A stretch of 64,000 nucleotides of DNA from Erythrophleum ivorense (Eukaryota; Streptophyta; Magnoliopsida; Fabales; Fabaceae), in NCBI GenBank assembly GCA_026724425.1, contig JAIUCV010000090.1:1674001-1738000 (forward strand). The letters run 5' to 3'. The notes below the pieces were generated by a model. It did not search any database, had not been told where the DNA came from, and worked only from the letters and a program-made list of their open reading frames with translations. The position numbers were made by a program, and so were the translations under genes. This document shows, piece after piece, positions 11,881 through 24,240 of the stretch (the stretch's first letter is position 1; the number at the start of each line of letters is the position of its first letter).

Positions 11881-14463
11881 GATCATTATATACACTACAA
11901 GTATGTTCCTACATTGTGTGGACGCATAGAGCTACGATTGTGACTCCTTACTTCTTTTGTATCTCTAAGATGGTTTCTTTGATGTTCCTCTCAAGGAATG
12001 AGAATCATGTCACACATGTTGCTCATAATAGTCCCTTGGAGAACCTAATGCATGTTTGGCTAAGTATGGGTCCGTCTTGATCATTACATACACAACAAGT
12101 ACGTTCCTACATTGTGTGGAGGCATAAAGCTACGATTGGGACTTCTTACAACTTTCGTTTCTCTAGGATGGTAGCTTTGATGTTCCTAACAAGGAATGAG
12201 AATCATGTCACACATGTTGCTCATCATAGTCCCGTGGAGAACCTAATACATGTTTGGCTAAGTATGGGTCTGTGTACATCATTACTACAAGAATCATGTC
12301 ACTACAAGTATGGTTTCTTTGATGTTCCTAACAAGGACTGAGAATCACGTCACACATGTTCCTCCACATTGTCTCGTGGAGAATCTAATGCATGTTTGGC
12401 TAAGTATGAGTCCGTCTAGAGCATTACATACACTACAAGTATGTTCCTTCAATGTGAGGAGGCATAGAGCTACGATTGGGACACCTTACTACTTTCATTT
12501 CTCTAGGATGGTAGCTTTGATGTTCTTAACAAGTAATGAGAATCATGTCACACATGTTGCTCCTCATAGTCCCTTGGAGAACCTACTGCATGTTTGGCTA
12601 AGTATGGGTCCGTCTTGATCACTATATACAATACAAGTATGTTCCTTCAATGTATGGAGGCATAGAGGTACGATTGGGACTCCTTACAACTTTCGTTTAT
12701 CTAGGATGGTAGCTTTGATGTTCCTCTCAAGGAATGAGAATCATGTCAAACATGTTGCTTATCCTAGTCCCTTGGAGAACCTAATGCATGTTTGGCTAAG
12801 TATGGGTCTGTCTTGATCATTACATACACTACAAGTACGTTCCTACTTCGTGTGGAGGCATAGAGCTACGATTGGGAATCCTTACTACTTCCTTTTCTTT
12901 ATGACGGTACCTTTGATGTTCCTATGTCACACATGTTCCTCCACACTGTCTCGTGGAGAATATAATGCATGTTTGGCTAAGTATGGGTCCATCTAGATCA
13001 TTACATACACTACAAGTATGTTCCTTCAATATGTGGGGGCATAGATCTACGATTGGAACTCCTTACTACTTTCGTTTCTCTAGGATGGTAGCTTTGATGT
13101 TCCTAACAAGGAATGAAAATCATGTCACACATGTTGCTCCTCATAGTCCCTTGGAGAACCTAATGCATGTTTGGCTAAGTATGGGTCCGTCTTGATCATT
13201 ATATACACTACAAGTATGTTCCTTCATTGTGTGGACGCATAGAGCTACGATTGTGACTCCTTACTTCTTTTGTATCTCTAAGATGGTTTCTTTGATGTTC
13301 CTCTCAAGGAATGAGAATCATGTCACACATGTTGCTCATAATAGTCCCTTGGAGAACCTAATGCATGTTTGGCTAAGTATGGGTCCGTCTTGATCATTAT
13401 ATACACTACAAGTATGTTCCTACATTGTGTGGACGCATAGAGCTACGATTGTGACTCCTTACTTCTTTTGTATCTCTAAGATGGTTTCTTTGATGTTCCT
13501 CTCAAGGAATGAGAATCATGTCACACATGTTGCTCATAATAGTCCCTTGGAGAACCTAATGCATGTTTGGCTAAGTATGGGTCCGTCTTGATCATTACAT
13601 ACACAACAAGTACGTTCCTACATTGTGTGGAGGCATAAAGCTACGATTGGGACTTCTTACAACTTTCGTTTCTCTAGGATGGTAGCTTTGATGTTCCTAA
13701 CAAGGAATGAGAATCATGTCACACATGTTGCTCATCATAGTCCCGTGGAGAACCTAATACATGTTTGGCTAAGTATGGGTCTGTGTACATCATTACTACA
13801 AGAATCATGTCACTACAAGTATGGTTTCTTTGATGTTCCTAACAAGGACTGAGAATCACGTCACACATGTTCCTCCACATTGTCTCGTGGAGAATCTAAT
13901 GCATGTTTGGCTAAGTATGAGTCCGTCTAGAGCATTACATACACTACAAGTATGTTCCTTCAATGTGTGGAGGCATAGAGCTACGATTGGGACACCTTAC
14001 TACTTTCATTTCTCTAGGATGGTAGCTTTGATGTTCTTAACAAGTAATGAGAATCATGTCACACATGTTGCTCCTCATAGTCCCTTGGAGAACCTACTGC
14101 ATGTTTGGCTAAGTATGGGTCCGTCTTGATCACTATATACAATACAAGTATGTTCCTTCAATGTATGGAGGCATAGAGGTACGATTGGGACTCCTTACAA
14201 CTTTCGTTTATCTAGGATGGTAGCTTTGATGTTCCTCTCAAGGAATGAGAATCATGTCAAACATGTTGCTTATCCTAGTCCCTTGGAGAACCTAATGCAT
14301 GTTTGGCTAAGTATGGGTCTGTCTTGATCATTACATACACTACAAGTACGTTCCTACTTCGTGTGGAGGCATAGAGCTACGATTGGGAATCCTTACTACT
14401 TCCTTTTCTTTATGACGGTACCTTTGATGTTCCTATGTCACACATGTTCCTCCACACTGTCTC
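11442..14463 (+). repeat. Higher-order repeat, 1511-bp unit, two copies
   Basis: 11442-12952 and 12953-14463 are near-identical units of 1511 bp: six 198-bp monomers, one 181-bp and one 142-bp rearranged monomer. A visible difference is GTGAGGAGGC in copy 1 against GTGTGGAGGC in copy 2. The unit overlaps the tail of the preceding 1352-bp pattern, as expected if units arise by exchange within older units. Confidence 0.92.
12262..12403 (+). repeat. 142-bp rearranged satellite monomer (second copy at 13773-13914)
   Basis: Start-to-start distance to the next monomer (12404) is 142 instead of 198. After TCATTACTACAAG the sequence jumps to GAATCATGTCAC, which normally sits near monomer base 138, then back to ACTACAAGTATG, then forward to TTTCTTTGATG. 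The word ACTACAAG occurs on both sides of the inserted fragment. The identical structure at 13773 was copied with the 1511-bp unit. Confidence 0.88.
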
Positions 14464-17400
14464 GTGGAGAATATAATGCATGTTTGGCTAAGTATGGGTC
14501 CATCTAGATCATTACATACACTACAAGTATGTTCCTTCAATATGTGGGGGCATAGATCTACGATTGGAACTCCTTACTACTTTCGTTTCTCTAGGATGGT
14601 AGCTTTGATGTTCCTAACAAGGAATGAAAATCATGTCACACATGTTGCTCCTCATAGTCCCTTGGAGAACCTAATGCATGTTTGGCTAAGTATGGGTCCG
14701 TCTTGATCATTATATACACTACAAGTATGTTCCTTCATTGTGTGGATGCATAGAGCTACGATTGTGACTCCTTACTTCTTCTGTATCTCTAAGATGGTTT
14801 CTTTGATGTTCCTCTCAAGGAATGAGAATCATGTCACACATGTTGCTCATAATAGTCCCTTGGAGAACCTAATGCATGTTTGGCTAAGTATGGGTCCATG
14901 TACATCATTACAAACACTACAAGTACGTTCCTACATTGTGTGGAGGCATAGAGCTACGATTGGGACTTCTTACAACTTTCGTTTCTCTAGGATGGTAGCT
15001 TTGATGTTCCTAACAAGGAATGAGAATCATGTCACACATGTTGCTCATCATAGTCCCGTGGATAACCTAATACATGTTTGGCTAAGTATGGGTCTGTGTA
15101 CATCATTACATACACTACAAGTATGTTTCTACAATTTGTGGAGTCATAGAGCTACGATTGGGACTCCTTACTACTTTCGTTTCTCTAGGATGGTAGCTTT
15201 GACGTTCCTAACAAGGAATGAGAATCACGTCACACATGTTCCTCCACATTGTCTCGTGGAGAATCTAATGCATGTTTGGCTAAGTATGAGTCCGTCTAGA
15301 GCATTACATACACTACAAGTATGTTCCTTCAATGTGTGGAGGCATAAAGCTACGATTGGGATTCCTTACTACTTTCATTTCTCTAGGATGGTAGCTTTGA
15401 TGTTCTTAACAAGTAATGAGAATCATGTCACACATGTTGCTCCTCATAGTCCCTTGGAGAACCTACTGCATGTTTGGCTAAGTATGGGTCCGTCTTGATC
15501 ACTATATATACAGTACAAGTATGTTCCTTCAATGTATGGAGGTATAGAGGTACGATTGGGACTCCTTACAACTTTCGTTTCTCTAGGATGGTAGCTTTGA
15601 CGTTCCTCTCAAGGAATGAGAATCATGTCACACATGTTGCTTATCCTTGTCCCTTGGAGAACCTAATGCATGTTTGGCTAAGTATGGGTCCGTCTTGATC
15701 ATTACATACTTTACAAGTACGTTCCTACTTCGTGTGGAGGCATAGAGCTACGATTGGGAATCCTTACTACTTCCTTTTCTTTATGACGGTAGCTTTGATG
15801 TTCCTATGTCACACATGTTCCTCCACATTGTCTCGTGGAGTATATAATGCATTTTTGGCTAAGTATGGGTCCATCTAGATCATTACATACACTACAAGTA
15901 TGTTCCTTCAATATGTGGAGGCATAGAGCTACGATTGGAACTCCTTACTACTTTCGTTTCTCTAGGATGGTAGCTTTGATGTTCCTAACAAGGAATGAAA
16001 ATCATGTCACACATGTTGCTCCTCATAGTCCCTTGGAGAACCTAATGCATGTTTGGCTAAGTATGGGTCCGTCTTGATCATTATATACACTACAAGTATG
16101 TTCCTTCATTGTGTGGACGCATAGAGCTACGATTGTGACTCCTTACTTCTTTTTTATCTCTAAGATGGTTTCTTTGATGTTCCTCTCAAGGAATGAGAAT
16201 CATGTCACACATGTTGCTCATAATAGTCCCTTGGAGAACCTAATGCATGTTTGGCTAAGTATGGGTCCGTCTTGATCATTACATACACTACAAGTACGTT
16301 CCTACATTGTGTGGAGGCATAGAGCTACGATTGGGACTTCTTACAACTTTCGTTTCTCTAGGATGGTAGCTTTGATGTTCCTAACAAGGAATGAGAATCA
16401 TGTCACACATGTTGCTCCTCATAGTCCCTTGGAGAACCTAATGCATGTTTGGCTAAGTATGGGTCCGTCTTGATCATTACATACACTACAAGTACGTTCC
16501 TACATCGTGTGGAGGCATAGAGCTACGATTGGGAATCCTTACTACTTCCTTTTCTTTATGACGGTAGCTTTGATGTTCCTATGTCACACATGTTCCTCCA
16601 CATTGTCTCGTGGAGAATATAATGCATTTTTGGCTAAGTATGGGTCCATCTAGATCATTACATACACTACAAGTATGTTCCTTCAATATGTGGAGGCATA
16701 GAGCTACGATTGGAACTCCTTACTACTTTCGTTTCTCTAGGATGGTAGCTTTGATGTTCCTAACAAGGAATGAAAATCATGTCACACATGTTGCTCCTCA
16801 TAGTCCCTTGGAGAACCTAATGCATGTTTGGCTAAGTATGGGTCCGTCTTGATCATTATATACACTACAAGTATGTTCCTTCATTGTGTGGACGCATAGA
16901 GCTACGATTGTGACTCCTTACTTCTTTTTTATCTCTAAGATGGTTTCTTTGATGTTCCTCTCAAGGAATGAGAATCATGTCACACATGTTGCTCATAATA
17001 GTCCCTTGGAGAACCTAATGCATGTTTGGCTAAGTATGGGTCCGTCTTGATCATTACATACACTACAAGTACGTTCCTACATTGTGTGGAGGCATAGAGC
17101 TACGATTGGGACTTCTTACAACTTTCGTTTCTCTAGGATGGTAGCTTTGATGTTCCTAACAAGGAATGAGAATCATGTCACACATGTTGCTCATCATAGT
17201 CCCGTGGAGAACCTAATATATGTTTGGCTAAGTATGTGTACATCATTACATACACTACAAGTATGTTTCTACAATTTGTGGAGGCATAGAGCTACGATTG
17301 GCACTCCTTACTACTTTGGTTTCTCTAGGATGGTAGCTTTGACGTTCCTAACAAGGAATGAGAATCACGTCACACATGTTCCTCCACATTGTCTCGTGGA

Positions 17401-20400
17401 GAATCTAATGCATGTTTGGCTAAGTATGAGTCCGTGTAGAGCATTACATACACTACAAGTATGTTCCTTCAATGTGTGGAGGCATAAAGCTACGATTGGG
17501 ACTCCTTACTACTTTCATTTCTCTAGGATGGTAGCTTTGATGTTCTTAACAAGTAATGAGAATCATGTCACACATGTTGCTCCTCATAGTCCCTTGGAGA
17601 ACCTACTGCATGTTTGGCTAAGTATGGGTCCGTCTTGATCACTATATATACAGTACAAGTATGTTCCTTCAATGTATGGAGGAATAGAGGTACGATTGGG
17701 ACTCCTTACAACTTTCGTTTATCTAGGATGGTAGCTTTGATGTTCCTCTCAAGGAATGAGAATCATGTCACACATGTTGCTTATCCTTGTCCCTTGGAGA
17801 ACCTAATGCATGTTTGGCTAAGTATGGGTCCGTCTTGATCATTACATACACTACAAGTACGTTCCTACATCGTCTGGAGGCATAGAGCTACGATTGGGAA
17901 TCCTTACTACTTCCTTTTCTTTATGACGGTAGCTTTGATGTTCCTATGTCACACATGTTCCTCCACATTGTCTCGTGGAGAATATAATGCATGTTTGGCT
18001 AAGTATGGGTCCATCTAGATCATTACATACACTACAAGTATGTTCCTTCAATATGTGGGGGCATAGATCTACGATTGGAACTCCTTACTACTTTCGTTTC
18101 TCTAGGATGGTAGCTTTGATGTTCCTAACAAGGAATGAAAATCATGTCACACATCTTGCTCCTCATAGTCCCTTGGAGAACCTAATGCATGTTTGGCTAA
18201 GTATGGGTCCGTCTTGATCATTATATACACTACAAGTATGTTCCTTCATTGTGTGGACGCATAGAGCTACGATTGTGACTCCTTACTTCTTTTGTATCTC
18301 TAAGATGGTTTCTTTGATGTTCCTCTCAAGGAATGAGAATCATGTCACACATGTTGCTCATAATAGTCCCTTGGAGAACCTAATGCATGTTTGGCTAAGT
18401 ATGGGTCCATGTACATCATTACAAACACTACAAGTACGTTCCTACATTGTGTGGAGGCATAGAGCTACGATTGGGACTTCTTACAACTTTCGTTTCTCTA
18501 GGATGGTAGCTTTGATGTTCCTAACAAGGAATGAGAATCATGTCACACATGTTGCTCATCATAGTCCCGTGGAGAACCTAATACATGTTTGGCTAAGTAT
18601 GGGTCTGTGTACATCATTACATACACTACAAGTATGTTTCTACAATTTGTGGAGGCATAGAGCTACGATTGGGACTCCTTACTACTTTCGTTTCTCTAGG
18701 ATGGTAGCTTTGACGTTCCTAACAAGGAATGAGAATCACGTCACACATGTTCCTCCACATTGTCTCGTGGAGAATCTAATGCATGTTTGGCTAAGTATGA
18801 GTCCGTCTAGAGCATTACATACACTACAAGTATGTTCCTTCAACGTGTGGAGGCATAAAGCTACGATTGGGACTCCTTACTACTATCATTTCTCTAGGAT
18901 GGTAGCTTTGATGTTCTTAACAAGTAATGAGAATCATGTCACACATGTTGCTCCTCATAGTCCCTTGGAGAACCTACTGCATGTTTGGCTAAGTGTGGGT
19001 CCGTCTTGATCACTATATATACAGTACAAGTATGTTCCTTCAATGTATGGAGGTATAGAGGTACGATTGGGACTCCTTACAACTTTCGTTTATCTAGGAT
19101 GGTAGCTTTGATGTTCCTCTCAAGGAATGAGAATCATGTCACACATGTTGCTTATCCTTGTCCCTTGGAGAACCTAATGCATGTTTGGCTAAGTATGGGT
19201 CCGTCTTGATCATTACATACACTACAAGTACGTTCCTACTTCGTGTGGAGGCATAGAGCTACGATTGGGAATCCTTACTACTTCCTTTTCTTTATGACGG
19301 TAGCTTTGATGTTCCTATGTCACACATGTTCCTCCACATTGTCTCGTGGAGTATATAATGCATTTTTGGCTAAGTATGGGTCCATCTAGATCATTACATA
19401 CACTACAAGTATGTTCCTTCAATATGTGGAGGCATAGAGCTACGATTGGAACTCCTTACTACTTTCGTTTCTCTAGGATGGTAGCTTTGATGTTCCTAAC
19501 AAGGAATGAAAATCATGTCACACATGTTGCTCCTCATAGTCCCTTGGAGAACCTAATGCATGTTTGGCTAAGTATGGGTCCGTCTTGATCATTATATACA
19601 CTACAAGTATGTTCCTTCATTGTGTGGACGCATAGAGCTACGATTGTGACTCCTTACTTCTTTTTTATCTCTAAGATGGTTTCTTTGATGTTCCTCTCAA
19701 GGAATGAGAATCATGTCACACATGTTTCTCATAATAGTCCCTTGGAGAACCTAATGCATGTTTGGCTAAGTATGGGTCCGTCTTGATCATTATATACACT
19801 ACAAGTATGTTCCTTCATTGTGTGGACGCATAGAGCTACGATTGTGACTCCTTACTTCTTTTTTATCTCTAAGATGGTTTCTTTGATGTTCCTCTCAAGG
19901 AATGAGAATCATGTCACACATGTTGCTCATAATAGTCCCTTGGAGAACCTAATGCATGTTTGGCTAAGTATGGGTCCGTCTTGATCATTACATACACTAC
20001 AAGTACGTTCCTACATTGTGTGGAGGCATAGAGCTACGATTGGGACTTCTTAAAACTTTCGTTTCTCTAGGATGGTAGCTTTGATGTTCCTAACAAGGAA
20101 TGAGAATCATGTCACACATGTTGCTCCTCATAGTCCCTTGGAGAACCTAATGCATGTTTGGCTAAGTATGGGTCCGTCTTGATCATTACATACACTACAA
20201 GTACGTTCCTACATCGTGTGGAGGCATAGAGCTACGATTGGGAATCCTTACTACTTCCTTTTCTTTATGACGGTAGCTTTGATGTTCCTATGTCACACAT
20301 GTTCCTCCACATTGTCTCGTCGAGAATATAATGCATTTTTGGCTAAGTATGGGTCCATCTAGATCATTACATACACTACAAGTATGTTCCTTCAATATGT

Positions 20401-21689
20401 GGAGGCATAGAGCTACGATTGGAACTCCTTACTACTTTCGTTTCTCTAGGATGGTAGCTTTGATGTTCCTAACAAGGAATGAAAATCATGTCACACATGT
20501 TGCTCCTCATAATCCCTTGGAGAACCTAATGCATGTTTGGCTAAGTATGGGTCCGTCTTGATCATTATATACACTACAAGTATGTTCCTTCATTGTGTGG
20601 ACGCATAGAGCTACGATTGTGACTCCTTACTTCTTTTTTATCTCTAAGATGGTTTCTTTGATGTTCCTCTCAAGGAATGAGAATCATGTCACACATGTTG
20701 CTCATAATAGTCCCTTGGAGAACCTAATGCATGTTTGGCTAAGTATGGGTCCGTCTTGATCATTACATACACTACAAGTACGTTCCTACATTGTGTGGAG
20801 GCATAGAGCTACGATAGGGACTTCTTACAACTTTCGTTTCTCTAGGATGGTAGCTTTGATGTTCCTAACAAGGAATGAGAATCATGTCACACATGTTGCT
20901 CATCATAGCCCCGTGGAGAACCTAATACATGTTTGGCTAAGTATGGGTCTGTGTACATCATTACATACACTACAAGTATGTTTCTACAATTTGTGGAGGC
21001 ATAGAGCTACGATTGGGACTCCTTACTACTTTCGTTTCTCTAGGATGGTAGCTTTGACGTTCCTAACAAGGAATGAGAATCACGTCACACATGTTCCTCC
21101 ACATTGTCTGGTGGAGAATCTAATGCATGTTTGGCTAAGTATGAGTCTGTGTAGAGCATTACATACACTACAAGTATGTTCCTTCAATGTGTGGAGGCAT
21201 AAAGCTACGATTGGGACTCCTTACTACTTTCATTTCTCTAGGATGGTAGCTTTGATGTTCTTAACAAGTAATGAGAATCATGTCACACATGTTGCTCCTC
21301 ATAGTCCCTTGGAGAACCTACTGCATGTTTGGCTAAGTATGGGTCCGTCTTGATCACTATATATACAGTACAAGTGTGTTCCTTCAATGTATGGAGGCAT
21401 AGAGGTACGATTGGGACTCCTTACAACTTTCGTTTATCTAGGATGGTAGCTTTGATGTTCCTCTCAAGGAATGAGAATCATGTCACACATGTTGCTTATC
21501 CTTGTCCCTTGGAGAACCTAATGCATGTTTGGCTAAGTATGGGTCCGTCTTGATCATTACATACACTACAAGTACGTTCCTACATCGTGTGGAGGCATAG
21601 AGCTACGATTGGGAATCCTTACTACTTCCTTTTCTTTATGACGGTATCTTTGATGTTCGTATGTCACACATGTTCCTCCACATTGTCTC
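14464..21689 (+). repeat. Higher-order repeat, 3511-bp unit, two copies
   Basis: Copy 1 is 14464-17974 and copy 2 is 17975-21689. Matching landmarks are 3511 bp apart (14740/18251, 15835/19346). The offset grows later because copy 2 has an extra 198-bp monomer near 19600-19990 and copy 1 has a 6-bp loss near 17234 (AAGTATGTGTAC). Each copy holds a run of four monomers without the TGA (14740-15498 and 18251-19009, 252 codons each). A third unit begins at 21690. Confidence 0.9.
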
Positions 21690-22574
21690 GTGGAGAATTA
21701 ATATAATGCATGTTTGGCTAAGTATGGGTCCATCTAGATCATTACATACACTACAAGTATGTTCCTTCAATATGTGGAGGCATAGATCTACAATTGGAAC
21801 TCCTTACTACTTTCGTTTCTCTAGGATGTGAGCTTTGATGTTCCTAACAAGGAATGAAAATCATGTCACACATGTTGCTCCTCATAGTCCCTTGGAGAAC
21901 CTAATGCATGTTTGGCTAAGTATGGGTCCGTCTTGATCATTACATACACTACAAGTACGTTCCTACATTGTGTGGAGGCATAGAGCTACGATTGGGACTT
22001 CTTACAACTTTCGTTTCTCTAGGATGGTAGCTTTGATGTTCCTAACAAGGAATGAGAATCATGTCACACATGTTGCTCATCATAGTCCCGTGGAGAACCT
22101 AATACATGTTTGGCTAAGTATGGGTCTGTGTACATCATTACATACACTACAAGTATGTTTCTACAATTTGTGGAGGCATAGAGCTACGATTGGGACTCCT
22201 TACTACTTTCGTTTCTCTAGGATGGTAGCTTTGACGTTCCTAACAAGGAATGAGAATCACGTCACACATGTTCCTCCACATTGTCTCGTGGAGAATATAA
22301 TGCATGTTTGGCTAAGTATGAGTCCGTCTAGAGCATTACATACACTACAAGTATGTTCCTTCAATGTGTGGAGGCATAAAGCTACGATTGGGACTCCTTA
22401 CTACTTTCATTTCTCTAGGATGGTAGCTTTGATGTTCTTAACAAGTAATGAGAATCATGTCACACATGTTGCTCCTCATAGTCCCTTGGAGAACCTACTG
22501 CATGTTTGGCTAAGTGTGGGTCCGTCTTGATCACTATATATACAGTACAAGTATGTTCCTTCAATGTATGGAGG
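21690..22574 (+). repeat. Satellite remnant up to the retrotransposon insertion
   Basis: Start of a further unit related to the 3511-bp repeat. It has a private 4-bp insertion (GAGAATTAATATAATG) and a GGATGTGAGC variant. The last monomer is the 200-bp CACTATATATACAG class and is interrupted after ATGTATGGAGG. Confidence 0.9.
22570..22574. repeat. Target site duplication GGAGG, left copy
   Basis: GGAGG directly precedes the 5' LTR and is repeated at 30596-30600 directly after the 3' LTR. Five bp is the normal length for Ty3/gypsy integration. Uninterrupted monomers of this class contain GGAGG once at this position, which confirms duplication on insertion. Confidence 0.93.
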
Positions 22575-22870
22575 TGATGTACTTGTATTTTCATTGTTTT
22601 AGCACTCTTAATTCATTCCTTTTGCATACATATATCTTCACATCTTTACCATTTACATCCATATTCATCTACTTTTCACACATGATAGGATTTGCATTGG
22701 CATTGCATGCATTCCTGCACTTGGAGTTGTTTTCAGGTGCTTTTGGAGGCTTTAGAGGATATCTTGAAGGTGGGAGATGGGTGCTTGATCAACGGGAATG
22801 AAGTGGGACGCATAAACCAGAAGAAGGCAGGATGTATGTACAGACTCGACATGCAGACTCGACCAGCATG

Positions 22871-22981
22871 TCGAGTTGGTGTCAAAGGCAGCTCCTTTAC
22901 GCGCACACGATCAAGCCCGTCGAGTCGGTGATCGAGTTGGTGTCAAAGGCAGCTCCTTTACGCGAACACGATCAAGTCCGT
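22871..22981 (+). repeat. Imperfect direct repeat in U3, 61-bp spacing (5' LTR)
   Basis: A segment of about 49 bp beginning TCGAGTTGGTGTCAAAGGC occurs at 22871 and again at 22932. The copies differ at GCGCACACG/GCGAACACG and AAGCCCG/AAGTCCG. It lies 60-170 bp upstream of the TATA box, where enhancer-like U3 repeats are common; a regulatory role is inference. Confidence 0.85.
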
Positions 22982-23039
22982 CAAGAAACACGTAGTGTTT
23001 GCACGCACGTGCCCTTTTTTACTTTTTTCTAAAACCTAG

Positions 23040-23048
23040 TATAAAAGG
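23040..23048 (+). promoter_or_regulatory. LTR TATA box, 5' LTR
   Basis: TATAAAAGG, a near-ideal plant TATA box, follows the U3 direct repeats. Transcription would be expected about 30 bp downstream, near 23070. The identical box lies in the 3' LTR. Confidence 0.75.
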
Positions 23049-23175
23049 CCAAATGATGTCATTTGTGTCAGACATCTTCTTTTCACTCTGAGAAACCAGA
23101 AAATCGCCCTTTAGAGTTCTTCCCTTGTATTTCAGATTGCTTCTTTGTCTTTGAGATTTTGCAACTATTTCCTTC

Positions 23176-23181
23176 AATAAA
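23176..23181 (+). promoter_or_regulatory. Polyadenylation signal AATAAA, 5' LTR
   Basis: AATAAA lies about 135 bp downstream of the TATA box, as expected inside or at the edge of R. The functional copy would be the one in the 3' LTR (29751). Confidence 0.6.
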
Positions 23182-24051
23182 GTTGTTTAGTTTTCCATCC
23201 TCTTTCTAATGATGCAAGTTTTATCAATTTCTGGGTTTGATTTCTGTATGGCGATTTCTGAGTAGTCATCTAGGGTTCTTGAGGGTTGGGTTAGATTAGT
23301 GAAAATCCATGATTACCCAGGGTGTTTAAGCTTTGAATTTCTGATTTCCCTTCTTGATTAGTGCACTTAATGCTTTTTCCTCTATGATTAATTGGAGTTT
23401 GAAATTAGGCATTTCAGCACCCAGAAGGTGTTTGATGAAATGCCTGAACCAGCTATTACAAGAAATTTGCATATCATACCTAGGATACTAGCTGCCTTGA
23501 TTGCATTTTAGCATTTGCAAACTGTTTCTTAATGCTTGTTAGTGTGCATTTCGCCATGAGAGTGGGTCTGGAAGCATACTAACTCGATAGCTCCTGCCAC
23601 GAGAGTGGATTTGCTAGTTGTCGAGTTTGCAGCTGAGGGACTAGCTCTGCTTGAGTTTTGTTGAACACCCTAGTGTTAGTCATGGAGATTCATTAGTCAA
23701 TAACACCCAATCCTCAGGATCCTTTGTCTTTAATTGTTTCTCATCTTGTGTTTGTTACTTAAGCTTTTTATCTTTTATATTTTATCTTGTTGCATTATGT
23801 TCTATCAGCCTTCTGGTCTTTAGCATCTTACAATTGTCATTTATTACCTTGCTTTTGTTAATTGCATTCCATTTCTGTTAATTAGGGTGTTAGTTTACAA
23901 TTTCCATAATTTGCATTTGGCTTGACTTAGTTATCCTTGATTGCATCTTATCTGCATAGCATCGACCCCAATTTGGATTGACACCTCAAATGCTACAATG
24001 ACATGAGTAGTGGATTTGAGTAATTGTTTAGTAAAAATCCTACTATCAATT

Positions 24052-24066
24052 TGGCGCCGTTGCCGG
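24052..24066 (+). promoter_or_regulatory. Primer-binding site, tRNA-Asp type
   Basis: TGGCGCCGTTGCCGG begins 3 bp after the 5' LTR end. It is complementary to the 3' end of plant tRNA-Asp (ending in ...CAACGGCGCCA). The same primer is used by Athila elements, to my knowledge. Complementarity stops after 15 nt, where the sequence turns to TTGGG. Confidence 0.88.
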
Positions 24067-24240
24067 TTGGGTGTTTGTTTGCTACATTTAGGGTTTCAAG
24101 ATACTTAAGATCAAGTTCGTTTCCGAGTTACACAGTTCCTGATTTTGCCATTTCTCTCTGTCTTTGTCATTGCAGGTACCGAACACGACAGACTCTACGT
24201 GCAAACTCGACGGACACCATCGAGTTAGTACTTTGGTTGT
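24067..24240 (+). other. Retrotransposon leader between PBS and gag
   Basis: An untranslated leader of about 175 bp. The gag frame is closed upstream by TAG at 24226-24228, so the ATG at 24241 is its first possible start. It contains one ACTCGA and one TCGAGT (24205, 24220), a motif enriched across the element. Confidence 0.7.

Larger units (their letters stand above)
1918..22574 (+). repeat. 198-bp satellite array, left block (about 105 monomers)
   Basis: A continuous head-to-tail array in one orientation. Taking GTATGGGTCC as monomer base 1, consecutive starts such as 2102, 2300, 2498, 2696 and 2894 are 198 bp apart. A recurrent variant is 181 bp because 17 bp are missing near monomer base 125 (for example 1921-2101). 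Other variants are 142 bp (12262, 13773), 200 bp (an extra TA in CACTATATATACAG), 192 bp (6 bp missing near 17234) and one with 4 extra bp near 21698. No inversions are seen. Monomers differ at fixed diagnostic positions that define classes and higher-order repeats. I do not recognise the monomer as the Arabidopsis 178-bp pAL1 repeat or another named satellite. Confidence 0.97.
22575..24048 (+). repeat. 5' LTR (1,474 bp)
   Basis: It starts TGATGTACTTG and ends CCTACTATCA. U3 contains a 61-bp-spaced direct repeat and a TATA box at 23040; a poly(A) signal at 23176 marks the R region. By eye the first roughly 630 bp (U3-R) differ from the 3' LTR at about one base. The next 480 or so bp differ at around a dozen, and the last 300-350 bp are strongly diverged with indels. 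Short open frames in the LTR occur in both copies and have no coding support. Confidence 0.95.

Noticed and set aside
1918..22574. CRISPR array
   Set aside because: Repeats are long, contiguous and near-identical with no unique spacers; this is a eukaryotic satellite.
22692..23032. Open frames inside the LTRs, identical at 22692/29267 and 22832/29407
   Set aside because: They are identical in both LTRs because the sequence is repeated. They lie in U3 upstream of the TATA box and contain the 61-bp direct repeat.
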